Shown one piece after another: positions 30,214 to 40,002 of a DNA stretch of 51,997 nt. The translations under genes and the position numbers were made by a program. This DNA comes from Clostridiales bacterium (GTDB lineage Bacteria > Bacillota > Clostridia > Saccharofermentanales > Saccharofermentanaceae). Under the pieces are notes generated by a model that did not search any database, was not told the DNA's origin, and was given only the letters and a program-made list of their open reading frames with translations. The stretch is from NCBI GenBank assembly GCA_017545245.1, contig JAFWPB010000062.1, forward strand, positions 1 to 51,997, given 5' to 3'. The stretch's first letter is position 1. Every line of letters begins with the position of its first letter.

Positions 30214-30324
30214 AGGGTTTTTTCGATTTTCATGTCAAAAACAGAGACAAGCATACTATTTAATTTTGTCAAGATGCTATTATGAATTTGTTGTTGCGCA
30301 AATCTAGTTATATGAGGTGCTTTG

Positions 30325-31659
30325 TCAAATTTCCATGTCTTCAAAAGCACTGATACTCTTTTTTGCTTGTACGCGGTTGTCGCCATGCTTCACAAACAGC
30401 ATGGTCGTGAAACTCAGGAAGGCAAAAAGAGCGGCGTACGGGAAGAGGATCCGGTAGCCAAATGTTCGTAACAGAAAGCCTGCTAATACTGGTGTTACGA
30501 CCTGTGCACTCATGGAGGCCGCATAATAGTATCCCGTGAATTTCCCTGTATCTGCACCATTACACATTTCAACCGTCATCGGAAGAGAATTGACATTGAT
30601 CAGGGCCCAAGAGACACCGACAATAAAGAAGTCGATATACATTGGAATAATCGCCGATTCTTTGGCCGCTGTAGTAATGAAATACGCAGCAACAAAGCAT
30701 GTGCCAAAAGCCATCGTACCGATCAGGATCGATTTCTTTCTTCCAATCTTCGATGCGATGATGCCGGAAGGGATAAAGAAGAGGATCGCGCCGACATTGG
30801 TTACCAGGAAACAGGTAGAAGCAAAGCCAAGTTGCTTGCCCATGAGTGTATCTACGTAGGAAGTGAACCACGTGGTCAGTGCATTGTAAGCAAAATACCA
30901 AAGTGCTACTGAGGCCAGAAGGAAGAGCATGGAACGAAGAACCGGTGCAGGAAGACGTGTTTTCTTTTCTTCTTTGACAGAGAGATCCCACTCTGGATGT
31001 TCTTTTTCTATCTTCTTATTCTCTTCGGACCACTTGTTTTCTTTTACGGTCAGGAGCATAAGCCCGATTCCGATAAACATCAGGGAGGCAATGAAGATAA
31101 AAAGAGGCTGGTAGTTAACGTGCTCGACGGCTTTTGTCTTGGTTTCGGGATACATAAGTGCCGAGAAAATCAGATAGATGATACCGCCAAGTGCACCCAT
31201 CAGATTGATCACGGCGTTTCCCTGTGAACGGAGCGGTTTCGGCGTAACGTCCGGCATGAGGGCAACGGCTGGGGAACGGAACACAGCCATGGCGATCAGA
31301 AGAAGTCCCAACGTGATAACGAAGGAACCAAGTTTCAGATTACTCTGGGCGACATAATAACTGTTGTCAATAATAGGAAGAACATTGGTCAGGATGATCG
31401 CGGCGCCGGTTCCAAAGAGGATATACGGCATTCGCTTTCCGATCCGTGAACTTGTTTTATCCGAGAGTTTTCCGAAAAAGGGCAGAAGGAAGAGTGCCAG
31501 GATATTGTCGGAAGCCATGATGACGCCGATGAGCGTCTCGTCCAGATGAAATGTATCCCGGAGCATCAGCGGGAGAACGTTATCGTACATCTGCCAGAAT
31601 GCTGTGATAACAAGAAACGCAAGTCCGGTCAGAAAGGTGCGCTTGTAATTGAGTTTCAT
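30325..31659 (-). CDS. MFS transporter, SLC45/GPH-like sugar transporter
   Basis: The 444-residue protein has twelve predicted membrane helices and the major-facilitator loop motif GKLSDKTSSRIGKRMPYI between helices 2 and 3. The stretch RSPAVALMPDVTPKPLRSQG matches the SLC45-type sucrose/maltoside-proton transporters and related GPH carriers. The ATG at 31659 has AAGGAGAT upstream. No sugar-hydrolase gene is adjacent, so the substrate is open. Confidence 0.85.
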   Translation of the reverse strand: MKLNYKRTFLTGLAFLVITAFWQMYDNVLPLMLRDTFHLDETLIGVIMASDNILALFLLPFFGKLSDKTSSRIGKRMPYILFGTGAAIILTNVLPIIDNSYYVAQSNLKLGSFVITLGLLLIAMAVFRSPAVALMPDVTPKPLRSQGNAVINLMGALGGIIYLIFSALMYPETKTKAVEHVNYQPLFIFIASLMFIGIGLMLLTVKENKWSEENKKIEKEHPEWDLSVKEEKKTRLPAPVLRSMLFLLASVALWYFAYNALTTWFTSYVDTLMGKQLGFASTCFLVTNVGAILFFIPSGIIASKIGRKKSILIGTMAFGTCFVAAYFITTAAKESAIIPMYIDFFIVGVSWALINVNSLPMTVEMCNGADTGKFTGYYYAASMSAQVVTPVLAGFLLRTFGYRILFPYAALFAFLSFTTMLFVKHGDNRVQAKKSISAFEDMEI

Positions 31660-31774
31660 AAGATCTCCTTCCGATTCTTCTTCGTTACACATATAACTAT
31701 AACATGAATAGAACATGAAATCTTGCGAATTTTGAATGATCGCAGCAAGAATATCTGTGATCAAAAAAAGGAAA

Positions 31775-31803
31775 TTGCATTATTTTATGACTCGTGGTAA
31801 TGT
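31775..31803 (+). promoter_or_regulatory. promoter of the DUF1858 gene
   Basis: TTGCAT (31775-31780) and TAATGT (31798-31803) are separated by 17 bp; a GGAGG site lies at 31823. Confidence 0.5.
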
Positions 31804-31835
31804 AGCAATATATGTTTAATATGGAGGAAAAAATA

Positions 31836-32042
31836 ATGGCTATCACGAAAGATATGATCATTGCTGAAGTTTTGCGTGAGCATGAGGATCTCGTTCCTGT
31901 ATTCATGAACAGCGGCCTGCATTGCCTCGGCTGTGCTATGGCGCACGGTGAGTCCATCGAGGAAGCTTGTGCTGTACATGGTCTGGATTGCGATGCACTT
32001 GTAGAAGCTCTGAATGATTGTTTGGGAGCCGCGAACGCATAA
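31836..32042 (+). CDS. DUF1858 small redox-disulfide protein
   Basis: The 68-residue protein has the DUF1858 pattern: an N-terminal MAITKDMIIAEVLREHEDLVP, then FMNSGLHCLGCAMAHGESIEEAC with a CxxC pair, then a short helix. The domain is predicted to carry a redox-active disulfide and is often linked with hybrid-cluster proteins; none is near here. GGAGG precedes the start. It is monocistronic, with its own promoter and terminator. Confidence 0.92.
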   Translation: MAITKDMIIAEVLREHEDLVPVFMNSGLHCLGCAMAHGESIEEACAVHGLDCDALVEALNDCLGAANA

Positions 32043-32080
32043 GCGTATCCGCGTTTTGGAATAAACCATCAAAGATTGGA

Positions 32081-32117
32081 AGAACCGCCTGGTTGGAAAG
32101 CTGGGCAGTTCTTTTTG
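32081..32117 (+). terminator. terminator of the DUF1858 gene
   Basis: GAACCGCC (32082-32089) pairs, with one mismatch, with GGCAGTTC (32104-32111), followed by five T residues. Confidence 0.75.
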
Positions 32118-32153
32118 CTCATGAAAATGTTAATGAATCTGATGAAGATTAGA

Positions 32154-34346
32154 TCACTCTTCGTCTTCCGGTTCTTCGTCGAAATTGAACTCGGAAGCGC
32201 GGAAAACGATATGGAATTCAGAGCCTTTTCCTTCTTCGCTTTCTGCCCAGATTTTTCCGTGGTGCTTGTCCATGATGCTCTTTACGATCGAAAGACCCAA
32301 ACCGGAGCCGGTCTTGTTGATGCCTGAGTTCTCCGCGCGATAGAAGCGGTCAAATACATACGGTACTTCGTTTTCCGGGATACCGACACCATTGTCTTTT
32401 ACGATCACTTCGACTGCATTTCCTCCCAGCATGGCCGGATCGTCATACCGGTGACAGATAATGCGGATAATACCGTCTTCTTTCGTATATTTCATCGCGT
32501 TCACGATAATGTTCTCGAATACACGGAGAAGCTTCTTGGCATCACCGTCGATCAGCAGATCGTCATCTTGCGGCGCCTCGAAAAGAACTTGCTTATCCGT
32601 TCCTTCGCACTCTGCGCTGTAAAGGGAATACAGATCGTGGACCATCTCTTTCACGCTGAGCGGCATGATGTCCAGTTTATCGTTCTCGGACTCGAGTCGT
32701 GTTAACTGAACAAGGTCAGAGATCAGCTGCTCCATCTGCGTGCTTCGGGTGTGGATATTTTTCAGATACTGCACTTCCTGTTCGCGCGAAAGAGGTTCCT
32801 TGGCATTGAGCATAAGCTCGACATAGCCGCGGATTGCCGTGATCGGAGTACGCAAGTCATGCGATACGTTGGAGAGCATCTTCTTTCTGGCTTCTTCGTT
32901 TTCAAGAAGCTTCTCGTGGTTTCTGAGAAGATCCTGATTGACCTTGGCGATGTACTTTGTTTTTTCATCGACGGCATTTTCCAGGTTCTTGTTATGGAAG
33001 GACAGTTTCTCGAATGTTTTTACATAGTCCATGATGAAGTAACTTCCAAAGATCATCGCGAAGAAAATCAGGATAAATGCGTGGAGGGTGATGGCGATGT
33101 AATACTGTGTGCGGACAAAAACCGAGAAGTTCATGAACGTGGTGATGATTACCGAAAGCGTATAGAGATAATGTCCATGTTCGTGAAGATGGAGCATATA
33201 GAAAACTCGGAAAATGCAGTAGCTGCTTGTGATAATGACGAGTACCATATTGGCGGTCACGGAAGACTTCAGATAGAGGAATTTCGGGAAACACCAGTAT
33301 GTGAGAAGGTAACAGGTCGAAAGGAAAGAGAAGAAAGAGATTTCGAAGAAACGAAGTTTGTCGAAAAGCTTGCTGCTTCCTTTTGGATAAAGTGACGAGT
33401 AGAAAAGCACTGACCAGTAGTTGATAAAGATAAGGATCGTAACCCGGATGAGGTAGTTCCAGCTTCCGGGAAGCAGTGTAACTGCAGGATCAAATATCTC
33501 ATACAGTATTTCAAACAGGAAGAGAAGCATGAAAAAGTAGAACTTGCCTTTTCCGTTAAATGTCTGGGAAATATAAAAACCACCGACCAGAAATGCCAGC
33601 CAGAGAACGATCAGTATGGACAAATACAATCTTGCACTATACCGGATCGTCTCGATCGACTTGGTCGAGGCAACGCATGGACGGCAAACGATACCGCCAT
33701 ATGGTGAGGAGTAGTTCGCGCAGTTGATCACGATTTCAATCTGACCGGAATCAGAAGGCTGGATCTGGATGTCCGCGCAGACTTCTGAAGGTTCATATTC
33801 CTTTCTGTCAGAAGAGGCAATGCCGTAATGACGCACGGCTTTTCCGTTTGTCCAGATCGTGGCGGCCTGGGCGATGTCCGGAAAATTCAGTGTTGCATAA
33901 TCAATGTTCTTTCCAAACTGAAGAACGATCCTGTACGTTCCGATGCCGAAAGACTCCATAGGGGCGACGTTTCCAATCGGAGAATGAAGGGTCGCGTCTG
34001 TCCCCAGATTGACCCATCCATCCCGGGTGATCTCGACATTTTCATAGTGAGGGTACAGGACTGTGTTTTCAGTTAAAAGACTAAGTTCGCTTCTCTGGAT
34101 CTGCTCCGGGGTCAAAATCTGGTTTGGATAGAACTGCCAGCCCTTATCAAGTACGATCGGACTGCTGTTTTCTGTCCAGGTGCTCAGATTCAGCGCGCCT
34201 TCCAAAGTATATGAATAATCGCTGCCCCGTCTGTAATTAACGATAAGAAAAATAACAGACAAAACAGCGATTGCCAGAATAACTATTACAAGATACGCAG
34301 GCACGGAAAGACGCTTCTTAGCAGTTGTGTTGCGATTCATTGACAT
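32154..34346 (-). CDS. 7TMR-DISM-type sensor histidine kinase
   Basis: The 730-residue kinase has one N-terminal membrane helix (about 14-37), an extracellular beta-rich domain of about 190 residues resembling the 7TMR-DISMED2 carbohydrate-binding-like module, seven membrane helices (about 238-440), a short coiled coil and a kinase core. His496 in VSHDLRTP is the phosphoacceptor; DNGVGIP and GSGLGLSIV are the ATP-binding G boxes. The C-terminus is an acidic tail. The response regulator gene lies 25 bases upstream in the same direction. The start has only a weak ribosome binding site, so translation may depend on the upstream gene. The ligand could be a sugar, judging by the domain type. Confidence 0.92.
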   Translation of the reverse strand: MSMNRNTTAKKRLSVPAYLVIVILAIAVLSVIFLIVNYRRGSDYSYTLEGALNLSTWTENSSPIVLDKGWQFYPNQILTPEQIQRSELSLLTENTVLYPHYENVEITRDGWVNLGTDATLHSPIGNVAPMESFGIGTYRIVLQFGKNIDYATLNFPDIAQAATIWTNGKAVRHYGIASSDRKEYEPSEVCADIQIQPSDSGQIEIVINCANYSSPYGGIVCRPCVASTKSIETIRYSARLYLSILIVLWLAFLVGGFYISQTFNGKGKFYFFMLLFLFEILYEIFDPAVTLLPGSWNYLIRVTILIFINYWSVLFYSSLYPKGSSKLFDKLRFFEISFFSFLSTCYLLTYWCFPKFLYLKSSVTANMVLVIITSSYCIFRVFYMLHLHEHGHYLYTLSVIITTFMNFSVFVRTQYYIAITLHAFILIFFAMIFGSYFIMDYVKTFEKLSFHNKNLENAVDEKTKYIAKVNQDLLRNHEKLLENEEARKKMLSNVSHDLRTPITAIRGYVELMLNAKEPLSREQEVQYLKNIHTRSTQMEQLISDLVQLTRLESENDKLDIMPLSVKEMVHDLYSLYSAECEGTDKQVLFEAPQDDDLLIDGDAKKLLRVFENIIVNAMKYTKEDGIIRIICHRYDDPAMLGGNAVEVIVKDNGVGIPENEVPYVFDRFYRAENSGINKTGSGLGLSIVKSIMDKHHGKIWAESEEGKGSEFHIVFRASEFNFDEEPEDEE

Positions 34347-34371
34347 GCTCTGTCACGCTTTCCGTTTGATC

Positions 34372-35079
34372 TTACTCGGCGCGCATCGTATTTCTGATCG
34401 GCGGGAAGGTAAAGGAATAGCCGCTGCCCCACTCGGTCTTAACGAACTGTACAGTCGGATCTGCCTTTTCCATCTTCTTTCTGAGATAGCTGATATTTAC
34501 CATGACAAGGTGGTTATCACACAAGCCGTCATCACCCCAGACATTTGCGTAAATGCGGGCAAAAGGAACGATTACATTCGGCGTTTCAGCGAGGAGCCGG
34601 AGAATGTCGAATTCACGGTTGGTAAGATGAACGGGTGTGCCGTTAAGTGTTACTTCACGAGTCTTGACGTTCATGGTGAGCGGCGGGAATTCCATCAGGA
34701 AGCCTTCTCTTGCCATGTTGCTGCGGATATGTGCTGCAATACGTGCAGAAAGCTCCGGAAGACTGTATGGCTTGGTCATATAGTCGGAACCACCAGCGCG
34801 GAGACCAGCGATCTTGTCCTCGGTCTGATCCTTTGCAGAAAGGAAGATGATCGGGGTGTTGCAGTGAACATGGATCTTGGACGGAAGGTCAAAAGCGTTG
34901 CCGTCCGGAAGCATGATATCCAAAACAATGCAGTCATATGCATTGGTTTCAACTTTCTGAAGTGTCTGGGAAATATTCGTTGCTACACTTACTTCGTAGC
35001 CCTCGTTAGACAAAAAAGAGCGATTGATCTCGAGAATGTCGGTATCGTCATCAACCAGTAAAATACGATGTTTTGCCAT
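34372..35079 (-). CDS. OmpR-family response regulator
   Basis: The 235-residue protein has a receiver domain with the acidic pair DDD at 10-12, phospho-Asp54 in VLDIMLPDG and the conserved Lys in MTKPYSLPEL, followed by a winged-helix output domain (LTNREFDILRLLAE, WGSGYSF). It should be phosphorylated by the kinase encoded just downstream. The ATG at 35079 has GGATGGTGG upstream. It is divergent from dinB; the shared upstream region of about 220 bases is AT-rich. Confidence 0.95.
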   Translation of the reverse strand: MAKHRILLVDDDTDILEINRSFLSNEGYEVSVATNISQTLQKVETNAYDCIVLDIMLPDGNAFDLPSKIHVHCNTPIIFLSAKDQTEDKIAGLRAGGSDYMTKPYSLPELSARIAAHIRSNMAREGFLMEFPPLTMNVKTREVTLNGTPVHLTNREFDILRLLAETPNVIVPFARIYANVWGDDGLCDNHLVMVNISYLRKKMEKADPTVQFVKTEWGSGYSFTFPPIRNTMRAE

Positions 35080-35243
35080 AAGTCCACCATCCTTTGTTAT
35101 GTGCGCCATACCAGGCTCTCCAATTTACAACAACAAATAAACTTGTCTATTTGTAATTATACATTTCTCACATATAAAAGAAAAGCAAAATTGAAAATAA
35201 AAGATGTACATTTTGTAAAGACTGGAGTTTTTCATAAAAACGT

Positions 35244-35276
35244 GATAATATGGTTTTGCGTACAGAACAAACGTTT
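35244..35276 (+). promoter_or_regulatory. dinB -10 element and LexA-like operator
   Basis: GATAAT (35244-35249) could be a -10. GAACAAACGTTT (35265-35276) matches the Gram-positive LexA box GAACnnnnGTTC in all but the last base and contains the perfect palindrome CAAACGTTTG. It lies just after the expected start site, a repressing position. The -35 is weak. Confidence 0.5.
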
Positions 35277-35298
35277 GATTAAAGGGGAGAAACAGGCT

Positions 35299-36537
35299 AT
35301 GCATCGGGATATTCTGCATGTTGACCAGAATTGCTTTTTTGCTTCTGTAGAGATGCGCAGCCACCCGGAATGGAGGGCGGTCCCGATGGCTGTCGGTGGT
35401 GATAGCCAGAAGCGTCATGGTATCATTCTGGCGAAGAATCCTTTGGCGCAGAAGTGTGGTGTCAAGACCGCGGAAGCTATCTGGCAGGCAAAGCAGAAAT
35501 GTCCGGATCTTCTTGTCGTTCCGGCGCACTTTGACCAGTATGTGTATTTTTCCGAGAAGATCCGGGAGATGTTTCTCCAGTACACCAATAAGGTAGAGCC
35601 TTTCGGCCTCGACGAGTGCTGGCTGGATGTAACAGGAAGTGATGCAGGAGATCCGGTATCGATTGCAGATGAGATACGTTCCCGTGTGAAAGAAGAATTG
35701 TCCCTGAGCTGCTCGGTCGGGGTCAGTTTCAATAAAACCTTTGCCAAGCTTGGCTCTGACTACAAGAAACCGGATGCCACGACCGTGATCACGGAAGAGA
35801 ATTTTAAGCAGATCGTCTGGCCGCTTCCCGTATCAGATCTTCTGTTTGTAGGAAGGGCAACGACCAGTGCTTTTCACAAGATGAACGTGCGGACGATCGG
35901 AGATCTGGCGAATCTGGACGAGGCTTTCGTCGTCTCTTCTTTCGGAAAGAACGGATATAGTCTCTGGCGGCATGCAAACGGATATGATGATGACCCGGTC
36001 GCAGAAGAGGCGTTTACACGTCCCTTAAAGTCTGTCGGAAACAGTATGACCACGCCGCGGGATATGGTCGACCGGCATGATGTGTGGAAAGTGATCGTGA
36101 CTCTTTCTGCGCAGGTGGCCAGCCGTCTTCGGAAACAGCATTTCTGCGCGGGTACCGTGACGATCTGGGTGAGGGATACAGATTTAAATTCATATGAGAA
36201 GCAGCGCGGACTGCCTGTGGAGACGAACGATGAGAAGGCAATCGCGGAACTGGCGATGACACTTTTTGATGAGAGCTATGACTGGCATGCGCCGCTTCGG
36301 AGCATCGGAGTGCGGACGACGAATCTGTCAGATGAGGATTCGCTTCATCAGATGACGATATTTGAAAACTTCGATAAGATCAAGCGGGACGATAAGGTGA
36401 ATACCGCTCTGGATTTAATCCGGTCGAGATATGGGTATAATAGCGTTATGCGGGGGACTCAGCTGGAGGGCAAAGAAGATCTCTGTCCGGGAGATAGGGA
36501 AGACCACCCGCATGGCGGTTTTAAGGAGGATCTATGA
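35299..36537 (+). CDS. dinB: Y-family DNA polymerase IV
   Basis: The 412-residue polymerase copies damaged DNA. Catalytic Asp9 lies in ILHVDQNCFFASVEM, and Asp105-Glu106 in PFGLDECWLDVTG, the counterpart of the SIDE motif. The second Asp usual in HVDMD is Asn here, but that residue is not one of the three metal-binding acids. The palm, thumb and little-finger regions are full length. The ATG at 35299 has AAAGGGGAG upstream; the frame is open further upstream but without a site. The stop overlaps the next start by four bases. Confidence 0.95.
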   Translation: MHRDILHVDQNCFFASVEMRSHPEWRAVPMAVGGDSQKRHGIILAKNPLAQKCGVKTAEAIWQAKQKCPDLLVVPAHFDQYVYFSEKIREMFLQYTNKVEPFGLDECWLDVTGSDAGDPVSIADEIRSRVKEELSLSCSVGVSFNKTFAKLGSDYKKPDATTVITEENFKQIVWPLPVSDLLFVGRATTSAFHKMNVRTIGDLANLDEAFVVSSFGKNGYSLWRHANGYDDDPVAEEAFTRPLKSVGNSMTTPRDMVDRHDVWKVIVTLSAQVASRLRKQHFCAGTVTIWVRDTDLNSYEKQRGLPVETNDEKAIAELAMTLFDESYDWHAPLRSIGVRTTNLSDEDSLHQMTIFENFDKIKRDDKVNTALDLIRSRYGYNSVMRGTQLEGKEDLCPGDREDHPHGGFKEDL

Positions 36538-37448
36538 GTTACCGGAGTGCCAGTTCACACTACAAGGAAATATATGGTGAAAAGGTGTACAGGGTTGCAC
36601 TGGATGCCGGCTGTACGTGCCCGAACAGAGATGGAACGAAGGGAACAGGAGGATGCACCTTTTGCAGTGGCAGCGGTTCTGGTGAATTTGCCGCCGATCG
36701 TGCGCTTCCGATAGCTGAGCAGCTGGTTTCGGCGAAAGCCAGAGTCGGGAAGAAGAGTAGAAGTCATAAGTATATAGCCTATTTCCAAAACTTCACGAAT
36801 ACCTACGGTGACGAAACTGTCCTTAAAAGAAAGTATGAAGAGGCCCTCTCTGACCCAGAAGTGGTTGGTATCTCGATTGCGACAAGACCAGACTCGATCA
36901 GTGAGAAGATGTATGGTATCCTTGCGGAACTGGCCCAGAGGACACATGTCTGGATCGAACTAGGATTACAGACGATGCATGAATCCTCGGCGGCATGGTT
37001 TCACCGTGGTTATGCGCTTTCTGAGTTTGAACGGGCCGTGGAGAGACTTTCGGCGATTCCGGGAAACCTGGAGATCATTGTGCACGTGATACTGGATCTA
37101 CCTGTTGAGACGAAAGATATGATGCGGGAGACGATCGACTATTGTTCCCATCTCCCGATCCATGGGATCAAAATCGCGAATCTGAATGTGCTCTCGGAGA
37201 CAAGTCTTGCTGAAGATTACGAAAAACAGCCTTTTTCCTTGATGGAAGAGAACGAGTATATCGCTTTTTTAGGGGAGATCGTGGAGAGGCTTCGTCCCGA
37301 TCTCGTCATCTACAGAATGACTGGTGACGGGGCAAAGAAAGCATTGATTGCCCCTCTTTGGGTTGCAGATAAGCGTAAAGTCCGAAATGATATTACTGCT
37401 TACTTTTCTTCCCATAATATAGAACAGGGCCGAAAATTCCGACCCTGA
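36534..37448 (+). CDS. TIGR01212-family (YtqA-like) radical SAM protein
   Basis: The 304-residue protein begins with YRSASSHYKEIYGEKVYRVALDAG and has the cluster motif C-T-C-P-N-R-D-G then GGCTFC, typical of the TIGR01212/YtqA group of radical SAM proteins. HVILDLPVETKDMMRETIDY is another family stretch. The enzyme's reaction is not established. It is translationally coupled to dinB by an ATGA overlap, and a short hairpin (CAGGG...CCCTG) covers its stop codon, without a T-run. Confidence 0.9.
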   Translation: MSYRSASSHYKEIYGEKVYRVALDAGCTCPNRDGTKGTGGCTFCSGSGSGEFAADRALPIAEQLVSAKARVGKKSRSHKYIAYFQNFTNTYGDETVLKRKYEEALSDPEVVGISIATRPDSISEKMYGILAELAQRTHVWIELGLQTMHESSAAWFHRGYALSEFERAVERLSAIPGNLEIIVHVILDLPVETKDMMRETIDYCSHLPIHGIKIANLNVLSETSLAEDYEKQPFSLMEENEYIAFLGEIVERLRPDLVIYRMTGDGAKKALIAPLWVADKRKVRNDITAYFSSHNIEQGRKFRP

Positions 37449-37479
37449 AGTGATTCTGTATAGACCCTGAAGAAAGGAA

Positions 37480-39039
37480 TTACTGGATATCCTTTTTGGT
37501 GAAAGCGTCATAAGCGATCATGAAGAGAATGAAGATCAATATGGCGACGTAGATCAGGGAGAATTGGAGAGTGTGACTCGTTATTTCAAAAGACTCGCTG
37601 ATCATCAGGTCGTCACTGTACATCAGGTCCGCGAAAGGGAAGACTCTCTTGGTAATCGTCATATTGCTTGACGGAAGCAGATCGATCCAGTTCTTTTCGC
37701 CAAACATGCTTATGATCAGCGAAGGTAGATTTACACTTAAGACCATGCCGATAGAAACACCAACAGCGACGCCGGTGTTCTTGGTGAGACAGGAGATCAT
37801 GAATGCGATCATGAGGTACACGAAAAGTGGAAGACTGTCTACGAAGAAATGGAGGATCATGTAAAGGAAATACGGAATTGATTGGATCGTTCCCCCGGAA
37901 ACGAAAAGGTAGTTCGGAAGTGCATGACTTCCAAATATTGCCAAGGTGACAAGTGTGGAGATCCCGACAAGAAGCACGGAGCCGGCAATGAACCAGGTTA
38001 TGATGGAAAGCAGCTTGGCGAGGAATATCTTCCAGCGGCGTACCGGGGCAATGATCAGTGATTTGATCGAGCCGGTCGCCATTTCCTGAGCAATGCTGGA
38101 ACCGGCGATCAAGATAAGGATGATGATCAGACAATAGCGGCCTAACATGATCGTTATCGAATTGACACTGTGAGCAAGATCGTTCTCTGCCTGGTATGTC
38201 TGCAGATGTTCGAATTTATAATTCAAAATGGCGATCGTATCCTGCAGCTCTTCACGCTTGGCGGAAGTGACGATCCTTGGACGCTCACCTTCGCTCAAAA
38301 GCCCATATTCCAATTCGTCCTGATATGTGTAGATCTTATTGAAAAGCTGCTCCAGTTTTCCTGTTTCTTCAACAGAGAGTTCGCCCTGAGGATCGATCGA
38401 GATGATCTTCTCAATCATGGGCAGATAAAAATCTCGATAATTCTCGATGTTGATTTTTTCGGACTCATAATAGGCTTGATAATTGTGGTTGAAAAGTGCA
38501 GAAGAGGCATATTCAAGTAGCTGGCTGGTGGTGTTAAATGCTTTGAACCACTCTTCGTCCCGCTCGTTAAAAGGAACGGAATTCAAGACACACAGCTCGT
38601 CATGGGCTTTGTCATAGTTGAGCAACGCATGCATAGATAACCAGGTTTTGAAAATCGGGTACTTATCAAAATCGTAACTGGACAGAAGGGTGTTGTAGAT
38701 AGTCAGACTGCTATAAAGCTCGACAGTTTCTTCGTCTGCGTCCAGATAGGTGGAGAATAACTCGACAGACTTCCCATTGAAAGAATACTGAACAGTCGAG
38801 TGCTGTACAAAAGAACTGGTGTCTCCTAACTGTTGGGACAGCGAGTCACGCCTTTTGGTAAATGCTTCCTTCGAATAGGATTCATCGTAATGCTCATCCG
38901 AAAAAGATGATTCGGTGCGGGAAAAGGCGATTGGACAGAGTACAGCGATGACAAGCATCAGTATAGAAACTATCCAGACGGACAGTCTCTTTGAAATCTT
39001 GAGCATTTCATTTGAGTAGAGAGCAAGTATCTTATTCAA
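37480..39039 (-). CDS. ABC-2 type transporter permease
   Basis: The 519-residue permease has a first membrane helix at about residues 22-42, an external region of about 240 residues and then five or six membrane helices in the C-terminal half (e.g. RYCLIIILILIAGSSIAQEM, where the ABC-2 motif lies). I place the start at the TTG at 39039 because GGAGGAGGG lies eight bases upstream; it overlaps the end of the ATPase gene. The long extracytoplasmic loop between helix 1 and the rest is typical of bacitracin-type or LtnFEG-like ABC-2 permeases. The substrate is unknown. Confidence 0.88.
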   Translation of the reverse strand: MNKILALYSNEMLKISKRLSVWIVSILMLVIAVLCPIAFSRTESSFSDEHYDESYSKEAFTKRRDSLSQQLGDTSSFVQHSTVQYSFNGKSVELFSTYLDADEETVELYSSLTIYNTLLSSYDFDKYPIFKTWLSMHALLNYDKAHDELCVLNSVPFNERDEEWFKAFNTTSQLLEYASSALFNHNYQAYYESEKINIENYRDFYLPMIEKIISIDPQGELSVEETGKLEQLFNKIYTYQDELEYGLLSEGERPRIVTSAKREELQDTIAILNYKFEHLQTYQAENDLAHSVNSITIMLGRYCLIIILILIAGSSIAQEMATGSIKSLIIAPVRRWKIFLAKLLSIITWFIAGSVLLVGISTLVTLAIFGSHALPNYLFVSGGTIQSIPYFLYMILHFFVDSLPLFVYLMIAFMISCLTKNTGVAVGVSIGMVLSVNLPSLIISMFGEKNWIDLLPSSNMTITKRVFPFADLMYSDDLMISESFEITSHTLQFSLIYVAILIFILFMIAYDAFTKKDIQ

Positions 39040-39967
39040 CGTCGATCCCTCCTCCTGTGATCTGCAAGAATGCATCTTCGAGAGAAGTTTCTACCTTCTG
39101 TACACCAAGGATATCCGAACCGTTGTCTACTAAAGTGCGCACGCAGGAGTTGATGTTTGCTTCATCGACTTCAATATCGAAACTGGTCTCATTAATATTA
39201 TTGATCGTATATTCGAATGTGTTTGCGAGGATCTCTGCCGACTTCTTCGGGTCTGATGTTTTGATCCTGTAAATGGAGGCAGCGGAAGCCTGGTTTGTCA
39301 GATCATCCAAAGAGCAGATCTGGATCAGTTTTCCGTGATTGATGATTGCGATACGGTCACACATCATTTGCATTTCCGACAGAAGGTGGCTGGATACCAT
39401 AACTGCAGCACCATCTTCATGTGCATATTTCTTCAGAATATCGCGGAGCTGGTGGATGCCTGCGGGATCCAGACCGTTGGTAGGTTCGTCAAGGATCAGA
39501 AGTTTCGGTTTGTGGAGCATCGCCTGCGCCAGACCGATGCGCTGCTTCATGCCAAGAGAGTATTTCTTGACAGGATCTTTTGCTCTTTCCCTCAACCCAA
39601 CCAGGTCCAGAACTTCGTAGATGCGTTCTTCACTGACATTATCATGGAGTTTGGCATACATCTTAAGATTCTGGAAAGCGGACATGTTCGTATACATTTC
39701 CGGATTCTCTACGATGCCGCCGATGGTGGCCATCGCCTTCTCATAATCTTTTTTAGTGTTATAACCGTTAATGATGACAGTACCTTCATCGGGGCGGATA
39801 AAACCCATGACGCTCTTGATGATCGTTGTCTTTCCGGCACCATTTGGTCCTAAAAAACCAAAAACTTCTCCCGGAAAAACATCAAAAGAAACATCGGAAA
39901 CAGCAGTTTTTTTGCCGTAGGTCTTCGTTATATGCTGTATGCGTAATGCAGGTTCTTTATCGCTCAT
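39032..39967 (-). CDS. ABC transporter ATP-binding protein
   Basis: The 311-residue ATPase has Walker A GPNGAGKTT, signature SLGMKQRIGLAQAM, Walker B LLILDEPTNGLDP and the H-loop SSHLLSEM. A C-terminal domain of about 90 residues follows, as in drug- or peptide-resistance ABC-2 ATPases. The ATG at 39967 has GGGGAGA nine bases upstream; another in-frame ATG at 39976 lies inside that site. Its stop overlaps the permease start. Confidence 0.95.
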   Translation of the reverse strand: MSDKEPALRIQHITKTYGKKTAVSDVSFDVFPGEVFGFLGPNGAGKTTIIKSVMGFIRPDEGTVIINGYNTKKDYEKAMATIGGIVENPEMYTNMSAFQNLKMYAKLHDNVSEERIYEVLDLVGLRERAKDPVKKYSLGMKQRIGLAQAMLHKPKLLILDEPTNGLDPAGIHQLRDILKKYAHEDGAAVMVSSHLLSEMQMMCDRIAIINHGKLIQICSLDDLTNQASAASIYRIKTSDPKKSAEILANTFEYTINNINETSFDIEVDEANINSCVRTLVDNGSDILGVQKVETSLEDAFLQITGGGIDVE

Positions 39968-40002
39968 ATATTGCATCTCCCCGGAACTGAGTCATAATTC
40001 GA

